DNA of 64,000 nt, taken from an uncultured Opitutia bacterium. Its GTDB lineage: Bacteria > Verrucomicrobiota > Verrucomicrobiia > Opitutales > Opitutaceae. The position numbers and the translations under genes are program-made. The notes beneath the pieces are model-generated. The model was given only the letters and a program-made list of their open reading frames with translations. It was not told the DNA's origin and searched no databases. Every line of letters starts with the position of its first letter. The first letter of the stretch is position 1. This document shows positions 36,446 through 45,584 of this stretch, piece by piece. Where the stretch lies: the NCBI GenBank assembly GCA_903877135.1, contig CAIRCN010000038.1:62001-126000 (forward strand), in the 5' to 3' direction.

Positions 36446-37398
36446 TAGGGAAGCGCTGAACAAAGCGGTTTTTCAATTTCCGGTTGCTGCGGGTCGGATT
36501 GCGGAGGTTTTGCTCCGGAGCGGGACGGCTGGAATCTCCAGTTTGTAGGAGCCGTCGGTCCGGTCGGGGTCGTTTGCCTCCTTTTTCGATCCGGCTGGGC
36601 GGCGCCCGGCCCGTTTTTTCACGCCGCGGCCCGCGCCCGCGCTCCGTTCACCCCGTTTGCCAGCCCGAAGCGCGTGTAGCGCGGATGACGGTTCTTCGCC
36701 CGTCCCCGATACCGCACTTGCGATGCCGGAATATATTCTGCACGAGGTGGCAGGGATGTTCGCCAAAGGCCCGCCCGGACGCCTTCGCGTTTTCCACCGC
36801 CTGGCGGGCCGCCTTTTTCACCCCTTTGGCCATGGCTTTGCTCAACCCGCATTTGCCCGCGATCGGCCAGGCGATCTTGCGGACCAGCGCCCCGCTCTCT
36901 GAAAGACCCTTGGGGGCCTTTCTTGGTCGGGGGCATTGCCGGGTCGCGTTGCCGGGCCTGATGCTTGGGCGAGGGCGGCGCGGCGATCAGCGTGGCGTCC
37001 ACCAAGGGGCCTTCGCGCAGCAGCAGGCCGCGCGCGGTCAGGTCTATCCGGGTGCAGCGGCGCAGGGCCTGGCTGTCGTCGAGGGCGTCTGCGAGGGCTT
37101 CGTCGGCCAGGCCCTCCCATTGCTGGAGGCCATAGACCCACCGCCTCCGCTCCCGCCCAAGGGGCGGGCGGCCGCGCGCCCCCTTGGGCTAATACGGCGC
37201 GATGACGGCTAGCAGCTTGGCCCACGGGAGGACTGCCGCCATGCGCCCGGGAAACTGCTCGCGCCGGGTGCGCTTCTTCTGCCCCGCAAACTCGGCCTGG
37301 GCATAACTGGTCTGCTGGTTCATGCCAGGCTGTTTGGCTAATCCCCGCTCGCCGTCTGCAATTAATCGAAGACCGAGGACTTAATCAGCGTTTCCTTA
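36446..37398 (-). mobile_element. decayed IS5-family insertion sequence
   Basis: About 950 bp between imperfect terminal repeats: AGGGAAGCGCTGAACAA at 36447-36463 and, inverted, TTAATCAGCGTTTCCTTA at 37381-37398 (15 of 19 positions agree). The flanks TTAG and TTAA resemble the YTAR target of IS5-type elements. Inside is a broken transposase on the minus strand. The element is shorter than intact relatives, in agreement with internal deletions. It separates the VanY-type gene from the carbamate kinase gene. Confidence 0.78.
36619..37323 (-). pseudogene. IS5-family transposase remnant
   Basis: The minus strand begins at ATG 37323 with MNQQTSYAQAEFAGQKKRTR and PWAKLLAVIAPY, then meets a TAG. 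Later frames give YGLQQWEGLADEALADAL, RGLLLREGPLVDATLIAAP, KHQARQRDPAMPPTKKG, KASGRAFGEHPCHLVQNIF and VRYRGRAKN, all recognisable pieces of an IS5-type DDE transposase. Pieces are in different frames, one internal stop is present, and the segments between DSQALR and the first catalytic Asp, and between TKKG and the C-terminus, are largely missing. It cannot be functional. Confidence 0.85.
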
Positions 37399-37422
37399 AA
37401 GCTCCTCGCAGGCTCCACCAGA

Positions 37423-38361
37423 CTAGGGCACCACCCTCGTGCCAGTGTGTCCGTCCAGCGCGGCAGAGAGTTTTTCCGGACAGGTGATAACGGCGACGCT
37501 CCCGCCTTGCTCGATGAAACGCACGCAGGCTTCAACCTTCGGCAGCATGGAGCCGGGGTGAAAATGACCATCGGCAATGTATTGCCGGGCCTCGGCCACC
37601 GTCATCGAGTCTAACACGCGCTGATTGGGTTTGCCAAAATTCAAACAGACCTTCTCGACGCCGGTTGAGATGACGAGCACGTCCGCCCCGATCTGCTTGG
37701 CCAGCACCGCAGAGGCCAGATCCTTGTCAATCACCGCCGCCACGCCGTGCAAACTGCCATCGGCATCAGCCACGACGGGAATTCCACCGCCACCGCCAGC
37801 GATGACGACGTAACCGTGTTTGACCAGATGCCCGACCACCTCGGCTTCGACGATGCGAACGGGTTTCGGTGAGGCGACGACGCGCCGCCAGCCGCGTCCG
37901 GCATCCTCAACCATCGCCCACTTCTCGACGCGCATCCGATCCTCCGCCTCTTCGCGGGTGTAAAACTGGCCGATTGGTTTGCTCGGTTTGGCAAAGGCCG
38001 GATCGTTGCGGTCCACCAGCGCCTGCGTCACCACTGTGGCGACGGCAGTGGTCAGCTTGCGCCGGCCGAACTCGTTTTCCAGCGCCTGCTGCAGTTGATA
38101 GCCGAGCGCGCCTTGCGTATCGGCCACGATGGAGTCGAGCGGCACCTGATGCATGACGGCGCGCGCGTGTTCACTCCGCAGCAGGATGAAGCCCACCTGC
38201 GGTCCATTCCCGTGGGTGATGACGGCATGATGGCCGCGTGCGAGAAGGTCGGTGATATGGCGCACCGTCTCCACCACGGAGGCATACTGGTCGGGCACAC
38301 TCATGTGTTGCGCGTCCTTGATCAGCGAATTGCCGCCGATGGCGATGACGATGGTTTTCAC
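37423..38361 (-). CDS. arcC: carbamate kinase
   Basis: Amino-acid-kinase-fold enzyme of 312 residues that interconverts carbamoyl phosphate plus ADP and carbamate plus ATP. The N-terminus TIVIAIGGNSLI, ITHGNGPQVGFILLR, the KPIGQFYT segment, VIAGGGGGIPVV and the C-terminal GSMLPKVEACVRFIEQGG are all diagnostic. The GTG at 38361 gives the normal length; upstream in-frame codons are not conserved. No arginine deiminase or transcarbamylase gene is next to it, so the source of carbamoyl phosphate (agmatine, arginine or purine breakdown) is not shown. Confidence 0.94.
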   Translation of the reverse strand: MKTIVIAIGGNSLIKDAQHMSVPDQYASVVETVRHITDLLARGHHAVITHGNGPQVGFILLRSEHARAVMHQVPLDSIVADTQGALGYQLQQALENEFGRRKLTTAVATVVTQALVDRNDPAFAKPSKPIGQFYTREEAEDRMRVEKWAMVEDAGRGWRRVVASPKPVRIVEAEVVGHLVKHGYVVIAGGGGGIPVVADADGSLHGVAAVIDKDLASAVLAKQIGADVLVISTGVEKVCLNFGKPNQRVLDSMTVAEARQYIADGHFHPGSMLPKVEACVRFIEQGGSVAVITCPEKLSAALDGHTGTRVVP

Positions 38362-38488
38362 AGTGAAATCCGAATAAATAATTCGTGAATGGTTGACCGC
38401 CATGAAATTAGGCTGGCCGGTCGCGGATAGCAAGGCATCTGGCAGCGGACACAATGCCTGCTTATTTACCGAAGGCGTTCTTTTCCCT

Positions 38489-40726
38489 TCACACCAGATT
38501 CATCGGATCGACGTCGAAGACCTGCGTGATATCGTCGGGCCAGGCAAAGCCGGCGCGGAGCCGGACGAGATCGGGCACCACCTTCGTGACGGAGTTGGTG
38601 AAATACCACAACTGCCAGCGGTATTCATCCTTGATCTTCTCGATCGGCGAAGCCGACGGACCGCGCAGCTCCACGCGGCTGCCGAGTTCTTTCTCGACGA
38701 GTTTCGCCCATTGCTCGGCGAAGAATTTCAGCTTCTCGGGATTGGGGCCGCGGAAGAGGTGATGGATCAGGTGGCGGAACGGCGGGTAGCGAAAATCGCG
38801 GCGGATTTTCAACTCGGCCGCGGAGAAGCCAGCATAGTCGGCATGGCGCGAGAACTGAATCGCCTCGGCCTGCGGGTTGAACGTCTGCACGATCACCTCA
38901 CCCGCCGTGTCGCCGCGTCCGGCCCGGCCGGCGACCTGCACGAGCAACTGGAAGGTCCGCTCGTTGGCGCGGAAATCCGGGATGTGCATGGAAATGTCCG
39001 CGTCGATCAGGCCGACGAGCGTCACATTCGGGAAGTCGAGTCCCTTGCCGATCATCTGCGTGCCGACGAGCACGTCGATCTTGCCGGCGCGAAACTGCGA
39101 GAGCACTTCGCGGAAGCGATTTTTCTTGGCCATCGCGTCGGTGTCCATCCGCTCGATCCGCGCCCGGGGCAGCACCCGCCGCACCGCTTCCTCGACCCGC
39201 TGCGTGCCAAGGCCTTTCCAACGGATATCTGGCGCGCCGCATTTCGGGCAACGCGCCGGCGCCGCTTTCTGGCCGCCACAGAGGTGGCAGCGCAGCGTCT
39301 CGTCAGCGCGGTGATAGGTCAGCGCGATGCTGCAATGCGCGCACTCCTCGACGTGTCCGCACTTGGTGCAGAGCATGGACGTGGAGTAGCCGCGGCGGTT
39401 GATGAACAGAATCGTCTGTTCGCGCCGCTCGAAGCGGGCCTGCATGGCGTCGACGAGCTTGCGCGAAAGCGCCGTGAGGCCGCGCTGCCGCATCGCCTCG
39501 ATGCGTAAATCGACGATGTCGATGTGCGGAAGCTTGCGGGCGTCCACCCGCTCCCTGAGTTCGAGCAGCCGGTATTTTCCCGCCTGCGCGTTGGCGAAAC
39601 TCTCCAGCGAAGGTGTGGCCGAGCCCAGCAGGCAGACGGCACCGGCGAGTTTGGCGCGATAGACGGCGACATCGCGGCCGTGGTAGCGCGGCGTCTCGTC
39701 CTGTTTGTAAGCCGGCTCGTGCTCCTCATCGACGACGATGAGCCGGAGATTGGCCACGGGCGCGAAGATCGCCGAGCGCGCGCCGACCACCACCCGCGCC
39801 TCACCTGTCGCGAGCGCCAGCCAGCCGTCGAACCGCTCGCCCTCGCTGAGGTGGCTGTGCCAGACGACGCAACGGTGCCCGGGCGCTATCGCCTCGAGCC
39901 GCGATCGCAGTCGGGCGACGGTCTGCGGCGTCAGCGCCACCTCTGGCACGAGGAAAATCACGCCGCCGCCCGCCTTCAGCGCCGTGTCGACGGCGCGCAG
40001 GTAAACCTCCGTCTTGCCCGAGCCGGTGATACCATGAAGCAGTGAGACCTCGAACCTTCCCGCCGCGAGGCTGGCATCGAGCGCGGCGACCGCCGCCGCC
40101 TGTTCGGCGTTCGGCGCATGAGGCTGCGAGGCGACCAGCTCGCCGTGCGCAAAGTCATCGGCGTAGGCCACGCGCTCGACGCGACGGGCCTCCTCGCCCA
40201 GCACACCCCGTTTAACCAGGGCGGCAGCAACGGCCGCGGTCTGCTCCAGCCGGGCGAGCACGAGCGACTTTGGTTGCGGACGAAATTGCTGCGCCAAAAA
40301 CGTGTAGAGCCGGGCCTGCTGCGGCGCGCGTTTCGTGAGCACAGCGAGTTCATCGGGCGTGAGTCGGCGCACCACCGTCAGCAGCTTTTCCTGTTTCACC
40401 ACCGCGCCGTGGCGGACCGCGGCAGGCAGCATCGACTCGATGATGCTATCGAGTCCGCAGGCATAGTAGGTGGCCATCCAGCGCGCCAGGCCGAACAGGT
40501 CAGGCGGAAACGCCGGAAACGGGTGCACGACTTGGGCGATGGACTTGAGTTTATCGAGGGGAAAATCGCGCGGCGCGCCGATCTCGCCAACAATGCCCAG
40601 ACGCATCGTGTTGAGGACCGGCACGCGCACCAGAGAACCCACGGCAACAGCACTGCGCATGGTTTCGGGCACGCGATAGTGCAGCAGCTTGTCAAAGCCG
40701 GCCAGAGGATGGACGCCAACGGTCAT
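38489..40726 (-). CDS. priA: primosomal protein N' (replication restart helicase PriA)
   Basis: Superfamily-2 helicase of 745 residues. Walker A GITGSGKTEVYLRAV lies near 230-244, the DEAH-type box is DEEHEPAYKQ near 330, and a zinc-binding insert with pairs CTKCG, CAHC, CHLCG and CPKCG spans about 452-500. The C-terminal helicase domain includes GTQMIGKGLDFPNVTLVG and AGRAGRG. It reloads the replisome at collapsed forks. The ATG at 40726 (MTVGVHPLAGFDKLLHYRVP) was preferred over a start 21 codons earlier because conserved sequence begins there. Confidence 0.96.
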   Translation of the reverse strand: MTVGVHPLAGFDKLLHYRVPETMRSAVAVGSLVRVPVLNTMRLGIVGEIGAPRDFPLDKLKSIAQVVHPFPAFPPDLFGLARWMATYYACGLDSIIESMLPAAVRHGAVVKQEKLLTVVRRLTPDELAVLTKRAPQQARLYTFLAQQFRPQPKSLVLARLEQTAAVAAALVKRGVLGEEARRVERVAYADDFAHGELVASQPHAPNAEQAAAVAALDASLAAGRFEVSLLHGITGSGKTEVYLRAVDTALKAGGGVIFLVPEVALTPQTVARLRSRLEAIAPGHRCVVWHSHLSEGERFDGWLALATGEARVVVGARSAIFAPVANLRLIVVDEEHEPAYKQDETPRYHGRDVAVYRAKLAGAVCLLGSATPSLESFANAQAGKYRLLELRERVDARKLPHIDIVDLRIEAMRQRGLTALSRKLVDAMQARFERREQTILFINRRGYSTSMLCTKCGHVEECAHCSIALTYHRADETLRCHLCGGQKAAPARCPKCGAPDIRWKGLGTQRVEEAVRRVLPRARIERMDTDAMAKKNRFREVLSQFRAGKIDVLVGTQMIGKGLDFPNVTLVGLIDADISMHIPDFRANERTFQLLVQVAGRAGRGDTAGEVIVQTFNPQAEAIQFSRHADYAGFSAAELKIRRDFRYPPFRHLIHHLFRGPNPEKLKFFAEQWAKLVEKELGSRVELRGPSASPIEKIKDEYRWQLWYFTNSVTKVVPDLVRLRAGFAWPDDITQVFDVDPMNLV

Positions 40727-40955
40727 TCTTGCCGCGGTGATGACGGACCCGCGGGCGGCGCGCAAGCCGCGTCGACCACTGAATTGCACAGTATTTGCCC
40801 GTTGAAGTGACGCGAAAGATTATAGTTTCACACAGATTCCGTGCGCCCCTTCCTGACCATGTACCTTTAGGCACCAGAGGCCCCGAAGACCTTCCACGCG
40901 CCAGCCGGGCAGCGCTTCCAGATCTGATTCTCCAGCAAACCACGACCCAGGCGAC

Positions 40956-41255
40956 TTGGCTGGTCCCGGCGCCTTGCTCGACGGCATCTCGGACTTCGTG
41001 ACGATTTTGAACGAGCAGTGGCAGGTTGTTCTCGGCAATATGCCCCTGCGCGATTTTGCCAACGCCCGCGAAGGCGGCAATTTACTCGGCCCGCATCCCG
41101 GTGAAGTGCTCAACTGCCGGAAGGCAGAAAATGCTCCCCTTGTCTGCGGCACTGGCGAAGCCTGCTGCACGTGCGGTGCCATCAACACCATCCTCTGCGC
41201 CCGAACTAGGCCCGGCGCACAATTCGGCTGTATTCGCGGCGCAGTCCCGTCATAA
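40956..41255 (+). pseudogene. PAS-domain fragment of a sensor protein
   Basis: The frame from a TTG at 40956 reads LLDGISDFVTILNEQWQVV, continues with the GPHPGEVLNC segment and then CGTGEACCTCGAINTIL. This is the start of a PAS domain of the kind with a CGxxxxCxxCGA signature found in bacterial sensor kinases. Helices that should precede and the rest of the PAS core and any kinase domain are absent; the frame stops at 41255, inside what should still be the domain. It is best read as the remnant of a deleted sensor gene. A real small protein is not excluded. The 230 bp before it hold nothing else recognisable. Confidence 0.55.
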
Positions 41256-41262
41256 CGATGGC

Positions 41263-42033
41263 ATGAAATCCCGTAGTGACATAGTCGCCAACTGGCTGCC
41301 CCGCTACACGGGCGTGCCGCTCAAGGAATTCGGCGAATACATCCTGCTCACCAACTTCGACCGCTACGTGCAGCTCTTTGCACAGTGGCATCGCGTGCCC
41401 GTCCGCGGCAAGGACAAGCCGATGCCCAACGCCACCGCAGGGGACATCACGATTATAAACTTCGGCATGGGCAGCGCCACCGCCGCCACCGTGATGGACC
41501 TCCTCAGCGCCATCAAACCCAAAGCGGTGCTCTTTCTTGGCAAATGCGGCGGCCTCAAACACCGCGCCGAGCTCGGCGACCTCATTCTTCCCATCGCCGC
41601 CATCCGCGGCGAGGGCACTAGCAACGACTATTTCCCGCCCGAGGTCCCGTCGCTCCCGGCGTTCGCCCTCCAGAAGGCCATCTCCACCACAATCCGCGAT
41701 TTCTCCCGCGATTACTGGACCGGCACCGTTTACACTACTAACCGCCGCGTCTGGGAACATGACGAAACCTTCCGGAAGTATCTTAAGAAAATCCGCGCCA
41801 TGGCGATCGACATGGAGACTGCGACGATTTTCATCACCGGCTTCTACAACGAAATCGTGACCGGCGCGCTGCTCCTTGTCTCTGACCAACCGATGACACC
41901 GGAGGGCATCAAGACTGCCGAGAGCGACAAGCAGGTCGACGAGGCCTACGTCAACGACCACCTGAAGATCGGCATCGCCTCGCTGAAGCAACTCATCAAC
42001 AATGGCCTCACCGTCAAACATCTGAAATTCTGA
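41263..42033 (+). CDS. amn: AMP nucleosidase
   Basis: Nucleoside-phosphorylase-fold protein of 256 residues, corresponding to the catalytic domain of AMP nucleosidase, which cleaves AMP to adenine and ribose 5-phosphate. INFGMGSATAATVMDLL, VLFLGKCGGLKHRAELGDLI (about 95-115), GTSNDYFPPEVPSLP and the MAIDMETATIF motif near 181-191 are all family features. The N-terminal domain of the long E. coli enzyme is missing, as in many shorter homologues. It starts 8 bp after the end of the PAS fragment. Confidence 0.92.
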   Translation: MKSRSDIVANWLPRYTGVPLKEFGEYILLTNFDRYVQLFAQWHRVPVRGKDKPMPNATAGDITIINFGMGSATAATVMDLLSAIKPKAVLFLGKCGGLKHRAELGDLILPIAAIRGEGTSNDYFPPEVPSLPAFALQKAISTTIRDFSRDYWTGTVYTTNRRVWEHDETFRKYLKKIRAMAIDMETATIFITGFYNEIVTGALLLVSDQPMTPEGIKTAESDKQVDEAYVNDHLKIGIASLKQLINNGLTVKHLKF

Positions 42034-42090
42034 GCCGACCGCGCCGCGCCCTGTAGGCAGTCCGCTTGCATACGCTCCGCGTCTTTTCGT

Positions 42091-42930
42091 TCACACGATC
42101 CGCCGAAACCGCCGCCGGTAGCGTTGCGGACTCACGCCAAACCGCTGGCGAAACAGCGCGTAGAAATGCGACAGGTTCGTCAGCCCGCAATCGAGGGCGA
42201 TTTCGAGGATGGGCCGCTCCGTGGCGGTTAGTTGCTGGGCGCTAAAGTCCATCCGGGCGCGGTTGACGAGTTCGGTCGGTGTCTGGCGGAGCCAGCGCAC
42301 GGTCGCGCGGGCGACATGCGACGGACTGCGACCGGCCAGACGGGCCAGCGCCGGAGTCCCACCAGAGAAATGCTCCGACTGCGCAATCTGCCGGCGTGCG
42401 TGCGCCAGCCACTCCGGCATCGGGTTACCGCCCTCCGACGCCCGTTCGTGACGGAGCTGTGGCAATTCCATGAGAAAACCATCCAGCGCCACGCGCGGAC
42501 GCCCCGGCGTAGCCAACCGCTCCGCCCAATGCGTCAGCATCGTCTGGGCACGTGCATCGGCGGGCCAGACGCGTCGGGCCGACGGTTGCTCAAACCAGTC
42601 CGGCTCCTTGGGGAAATACCTCTTGCGCACCTCCACCCACGACCGGCTGGGAAATGCGACGTTGACGATGATGAGCGGCGTCGCCGCTTCCCCCTGCACG
42701 CGATGACGGTCTGTGGGGCGGATCAAATGCAGCGAACCGGCTTCGAGCGCAAGCACCTGCCCGTTGAACCGATGTTCGCCGCGCCCGCGCTCCACCCAGA
42801 ACACCTCGTGATAGTCATGATCGTGGTAACGGGCGGCATTGTCCTCCGATAGCTCCATCCTGGCAAAATGGTAGCACTCACCTGGGCGCACAAAGTCGGC
42901 GAGCTTGAAATGAGCACAGGCGGTTGGCAT
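42091..42930 (-). CDS. AraC-family transcriptional regulator
   Basis: Regulator of 279 residues with an N-terminal cupin sensor domain (YHDHDYHEVFWVERGRGEH near 35-53, LEAGSLHLIRPTDRHRV) and a C-terminal pair of helix-turn-helix motifs (about 185-275: LARLAGRSPSHVARATVR; ILEIALDCGLTNLSHFYALF followed by FRQRFGVSPQRYRR). It is divergent from a phytanoyl-CoA dioxygenase-like gene across a 72-bp interval with a direct repeat, and is probably its regulator. ATG 42930 is preferred to an upstream TTG. Confidence 0.93.
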   Translation of the reverse strand: MPTACAHFKLADFVRPGECYHFARMELSEDNAARYHDHDYHEVFWVERGRGEHRFNGQVLALEAGSLHLIRPTDRHRVQGEAATPLIIVNVAFPSRSWVEVRKRYFPKEPDWFEQPSARRVWPADARAQTMLTHWAERLATPGRPRVALDGFLMELPQLRHERASEGGNPMPEWLAHARRQIAQSEHFSGGTPALARLAGRSPSHVARATVRWLRQTPTELVNRARMDFSAQQLTATERPILEIALDCGLTNLSHFYALFRQRFGVSPQRYRRRFRRIV

Positions 42931-43002
42931 GAGAGCAATATAACACAACAAATTGCGCTTTTATGGCAAGATTTTCGCCGCGCATGCTGGTATAACACAA
43001 GC
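42931..43002. promoter_or_regulatory. divergent promoter region with direct repeat, possible AraC-type operator
   Basis: TATAACACAA occurs at 42939-42948 and again in the same orientation at 42991-43000, 52 bp apart start to start (about five helical turns). The interval between araC-like and phyH-like genes is AT-richer than its surroundings. AraC-family proteins often bind spaced direct half-sites, so an operator is a reasonable inference. The second copy ends 2 bp before the dioxygenase ATG. Confidence 0.5.
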
Positions 43003-43839
43003 ATGGTTGCCACCACCTCCTCGCCCACCGCCCACCACCGCCTCACGCCCGACCAAGTCGCGAAATACCGCCTGGACGGCTATCACATCTTCCGCGAGCC
43101 GCTCTTTTCGCCGGTCAAGTTCGCCGGGCTCAAGAGTTGCTTCGAGAACATCCTCGACAACATCGCGACCGACGTTCGCCCCGAGTTGATGGATGTGCCC
43201 CACTTCCAGTATCCTGAGCTCTTCCAATGGCTTTTCGCCGACGAGGTGCTCGATCTCGTCGAGCCCATCCTCGGCCCCGACATCGCCCTGTTTTCAAGCC
43301 ACTTCATCTGCAAGCCCCGCGGCAACGGCAAGCGCGTGCCGTGGCACGAGGACTCGCATTACTGGAAAACAATGATCTCCCCCATGGAGGTCGTCACCGT
43401 GTGGCTCGCGATCGATCCGTCCACCAAGCTGAACGGCTGCATGAACGTCATCCCCCGCACGCACAACACCGGCAAGCTCGGTTTTTCCGACTACGATGAC
43501 CTGAAGCCCGGCGAGGCGGTTTTCCCCGACGAGATCCAGGCCGCCCAGCGCGATCCCAGCCGGGCCCTGGCCATCGAGCTCGAGCCCAATCAGTGCAGCC
43601 TACATGACGGGCGCATCATCCACGGCAGCGAGCCCAATACCTCCAGCATCCGCCGCTGCGGCTACACCATGCGCTACATCAGCACGCGCGTCCGCGAGAA
43701 CCACGAACTCGTTGGCACCTACCACAACATCTACCTCGCCCGCGGCAAGGACCACGCCGGCAATATCTACGGCGACCCGACCAAAGCCTATCCCGAACTC
43801 GCCCGCTTCCGCGCCAAGCATGGCAAAGGAGGACACTGA
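43003..43839 (+). CDS. phytanoyl-CoA dioxygenase (PhyH) family protein
   Basis: Fe(II)/2-oxoglutarate-dependent oxygenase of 278 residues with a double-stranded beta-helix fold. The first two iron ligands are in WHEDSHYW (His115 and Asp117), the distal His in LHDGRIIHGSEPNTSSIRR (about 197-215), where the final Arg would bind 2-oxoglutarate. PhyH proteins hydroxylate varied small molecules; the substrate is unknown. The gene is divergent from, and probably controlled by, the AraC-type regulator. Confidence 0.9.
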   Translation: MVATTSSPTAHHRLTPDQVAKYRLDGYHIFREPLFSPVKFAGLKSCFENILDNIATDVRPELMDVPHFQYPELFQWLFADEVLDLVEPILGPDIALFSSHFICKPRGNGKRVPWHEDSHYWKTMISPMEVVTVWLAIDPSTKLNGCMNVIPRTHNTGKLGFSDYDDLKPGEAVFPDEIQAAQRDPSRALAIELEPNQCSLHDGRIIHGSEPNTSSIRRCGYTMRYISTRVRENHELVGTYHNIYLARGKDHAGNIYGDPTKAYPELARFRAKHGKGGH

Positions 43840-44031
43840 GTCCCGCACCCACGACGACCGGCAGCCGCTTCGGGCGAATGGTGGAACCCTCTAGCAAGGT
43901 GATACAAAGGCGTTGCCTAAAATGCGGACGTGACAATCCGAGCTCATCTTGACCTGCTCCAATTTAGGAACTGCGCATATCCACCGAAACGGACCTGGAG
44001 CGCAGTTCCATGTCTCGTAGGCCAATATCGC

Positions 44032-44547
44032 ATGAAAACCCTTTGCTTCCTCGCCCTCCTATTTCTGACCACGGCCTTGCGCGCAGAAAAGTTTTTCTTC
44101 CGCCCCGACGATTGGGAACTAGGCACTGAGTTTCCGGCGAAACCGGAGCTGTCCGAGACGAGAACGCCAAAACCGGAAGGCGACATGGTCGAAATGATGG
44201 CGACTTGTGTCATTTCCCAAGATGAGGCTTTGGCATTCACCCGAATTCTGAATCCGGTTGCCGTGACCAAGGCCCGGCTCGCCGCCGCCTATGACGAGGC
44301 GAAAAATGGCATGCTTCACGCGAGCGGCGGACGGTTAATCAGCCAGGAAACAATTAATATCCTTGGGCATGAAAGCCGCCGTTACTTCTGTGCGTTTAAT
44401 AGCGGAGCTCTAGTCAGTGAGCAATGCATGGTCATCATCGGAAACGATCTTTTCATCTTCAATTATCTGCACGCCAAACAGGCCGACTATTCGGACGCGG
44501 CGATGGCCTTTTTCTCCAAGATCGCGTCAGGGAAAACCGGGGGTTGA
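44032..44547 (+). CDS. exported protein of unknown function
   Basis: Not recognised. The 171-residue product starts with a signal peptide (MKTLCFLALLFLTTALRAEK, likely cleavage after LRA). The mature part has FRPDDWELGTEFPAKPE, a central VISQDEALAFTRILNP helix and the segment ESRRYFCAFNSGALVSEQC with two cysteines that could form a disulfide. It stands alone on its strand after a 192-bp interval in which no other feature was seen, about 75 bp before the Ppx/GppA gene. Confidence 0.7.
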   Translation: MKTLCFLALLFLTTALRAEKFFFRPDDWELGTEFPAKPELSETRTPKPEGDMVEMMATCVISQDEALAFTRILNPVAVTKARLAAAYDEAKNGMLHASGGRLISQETINILGHESRRYFCAFNSGALVSEQCMVIIGNDLFIFNYLHAKQADYSDAAMAFFSKIASGKTGG

Positions 44548-44622
44548 TCCGCGGGCGGCTCGGTTACAGCGCCGCGCCTGCGCCGATTGCGCTTCACGCC
44601 CGACGGGCGCTGTCCATGCTGC

Positions 44623-45570
44623 ATGGCGTCTATGCCTCCTCCCACCGTCGCCATCATCGATATCGGCAGCAACTCGATCAAACTGCTTATCGCCACGCGT
44701 CACCCGAGCGGCGGCCTGATCTCGCGCAAGACGCGCACTCTCGACGCCCGCATCAGCGCCGGCATCAGCGAGGCTGCGCCGCGACTGGCGCCGGAAAATA
44801 TGATGCGCGGCCTCGGCGCCATCCGCGAACTACTCGCCGAAGCGGCGCCTTACTCGCCCCAACGCACCATACTTGTCGCCACCAGTGCCGTGCGCGACGC
44901 CGCCAACGGTAAAGAATTTCGCGAGAAAGTCCGTGCCGCCACAGGCCAGACGATCCGCATCCTTACCGGCGACGAGGAAGCCAACCTCATCGGCCGCGGC
45001 CTCACCTGCGACTCGGCGCTAGGCAGCCTGGGCGACTTTTACGTATTCGATCTCGGCGGCGGAAGCCTCGAGTGCCTCGCCTTCCTCGGCCGGCGCATGC
45101 AGCAGGCTGTCAGCCTCCAGCTCGGCTGCGTGCGCCTGACAGAAAAATTCGTGCCCGATCCCGCCCAACCGTTTCTAGCCGAAGCTGCCGTGGCTATCGC
45201 CGCGCATGTGCAGACCATGTTCGGCGAAGGCGGCTTCGCCTTCTCGCTGCCCGCCGGCGCCTCGGCGGTTGGCACTGGCGGCACTGTCACGACCGTGCGC
45301 GCCATCCTTGGAGCCCGAGCAGGCCGTTCGCTCGACGCCACCGACCCCACTGTCACGGTCGTGCAGTTGCAGATGCTGTTGGCCGAACTCGGCGCCCTAC
45401 CGCTCGCCGACCGCAAGCGCGTCCCAGGTCTGCCGCCCCCGCGCGCCGACGTATTTCCCGTCGCCCTCGCAACCCTGATCGCTGTTGCTCAGCTCGGCAA
45501 ATTCGCCGCCTACCGCAATTCGCTCTACAACCTGCGCTGGGGCCTCGCCGCCGAGGCACTGGCCCCCTGA
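44623..45570 (+). CDS. Ppx/GppA family phosphatase
   Basis: Exopolyphosphatase/guanosine pentaphosphatase-like protein of 315 residues (ASKHA fold). The N-terminal VAIIDIGSNSIKLLIA is the phosphate-1 motif, VATSAVRDAANGKEF is typical, VFDLGGGSLE near 138-147 is phosphate-2, and VGTGGTVTTVRAI near 216-228 is the adenosine-region motif. It lacks the long C-terminal domain of E. coli Ppx, matching the shorter class. The ATG at 44632 is an equally good start. It is convergent with the gene at 45585. Confidence 0.9.
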   Translation: MASMPPPTVAIIDIGSNSIKLLIATRHPSGGLISRKTRTLDARISAGISEAAPRLAPENMMRGLGAIRELLAEAAPYSPQRTILVATSAVRDAANGKEFREKVRAATGQTIRILTGDEEANLIGRGLTCDSALGSLGDFYVFDLGGGSLECLAFLGRRMQQAVSLQLGCVRLTEKFVPDPAQPFLAEAAVAIAAHVQTMFGEGGFAFSLPAGASAVGTGGTVTTVRAILGARAGRSLDATDPTVTVVQLQMLLAELGALPLADRKRVPGLPPPRADVFPVALATLIAVAQLGKFAAYRNSLYNLRWGLAAEALAP

Positions 45571-45584
45571 CGCTTCCCGCCCGG

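Noticed and set aside
36484-37212. Plus-strand 242-codon frame through the IS region
   Set aside because: It is the shadow of a decayed minus-strand transposase with recognisable IS5-type segments.
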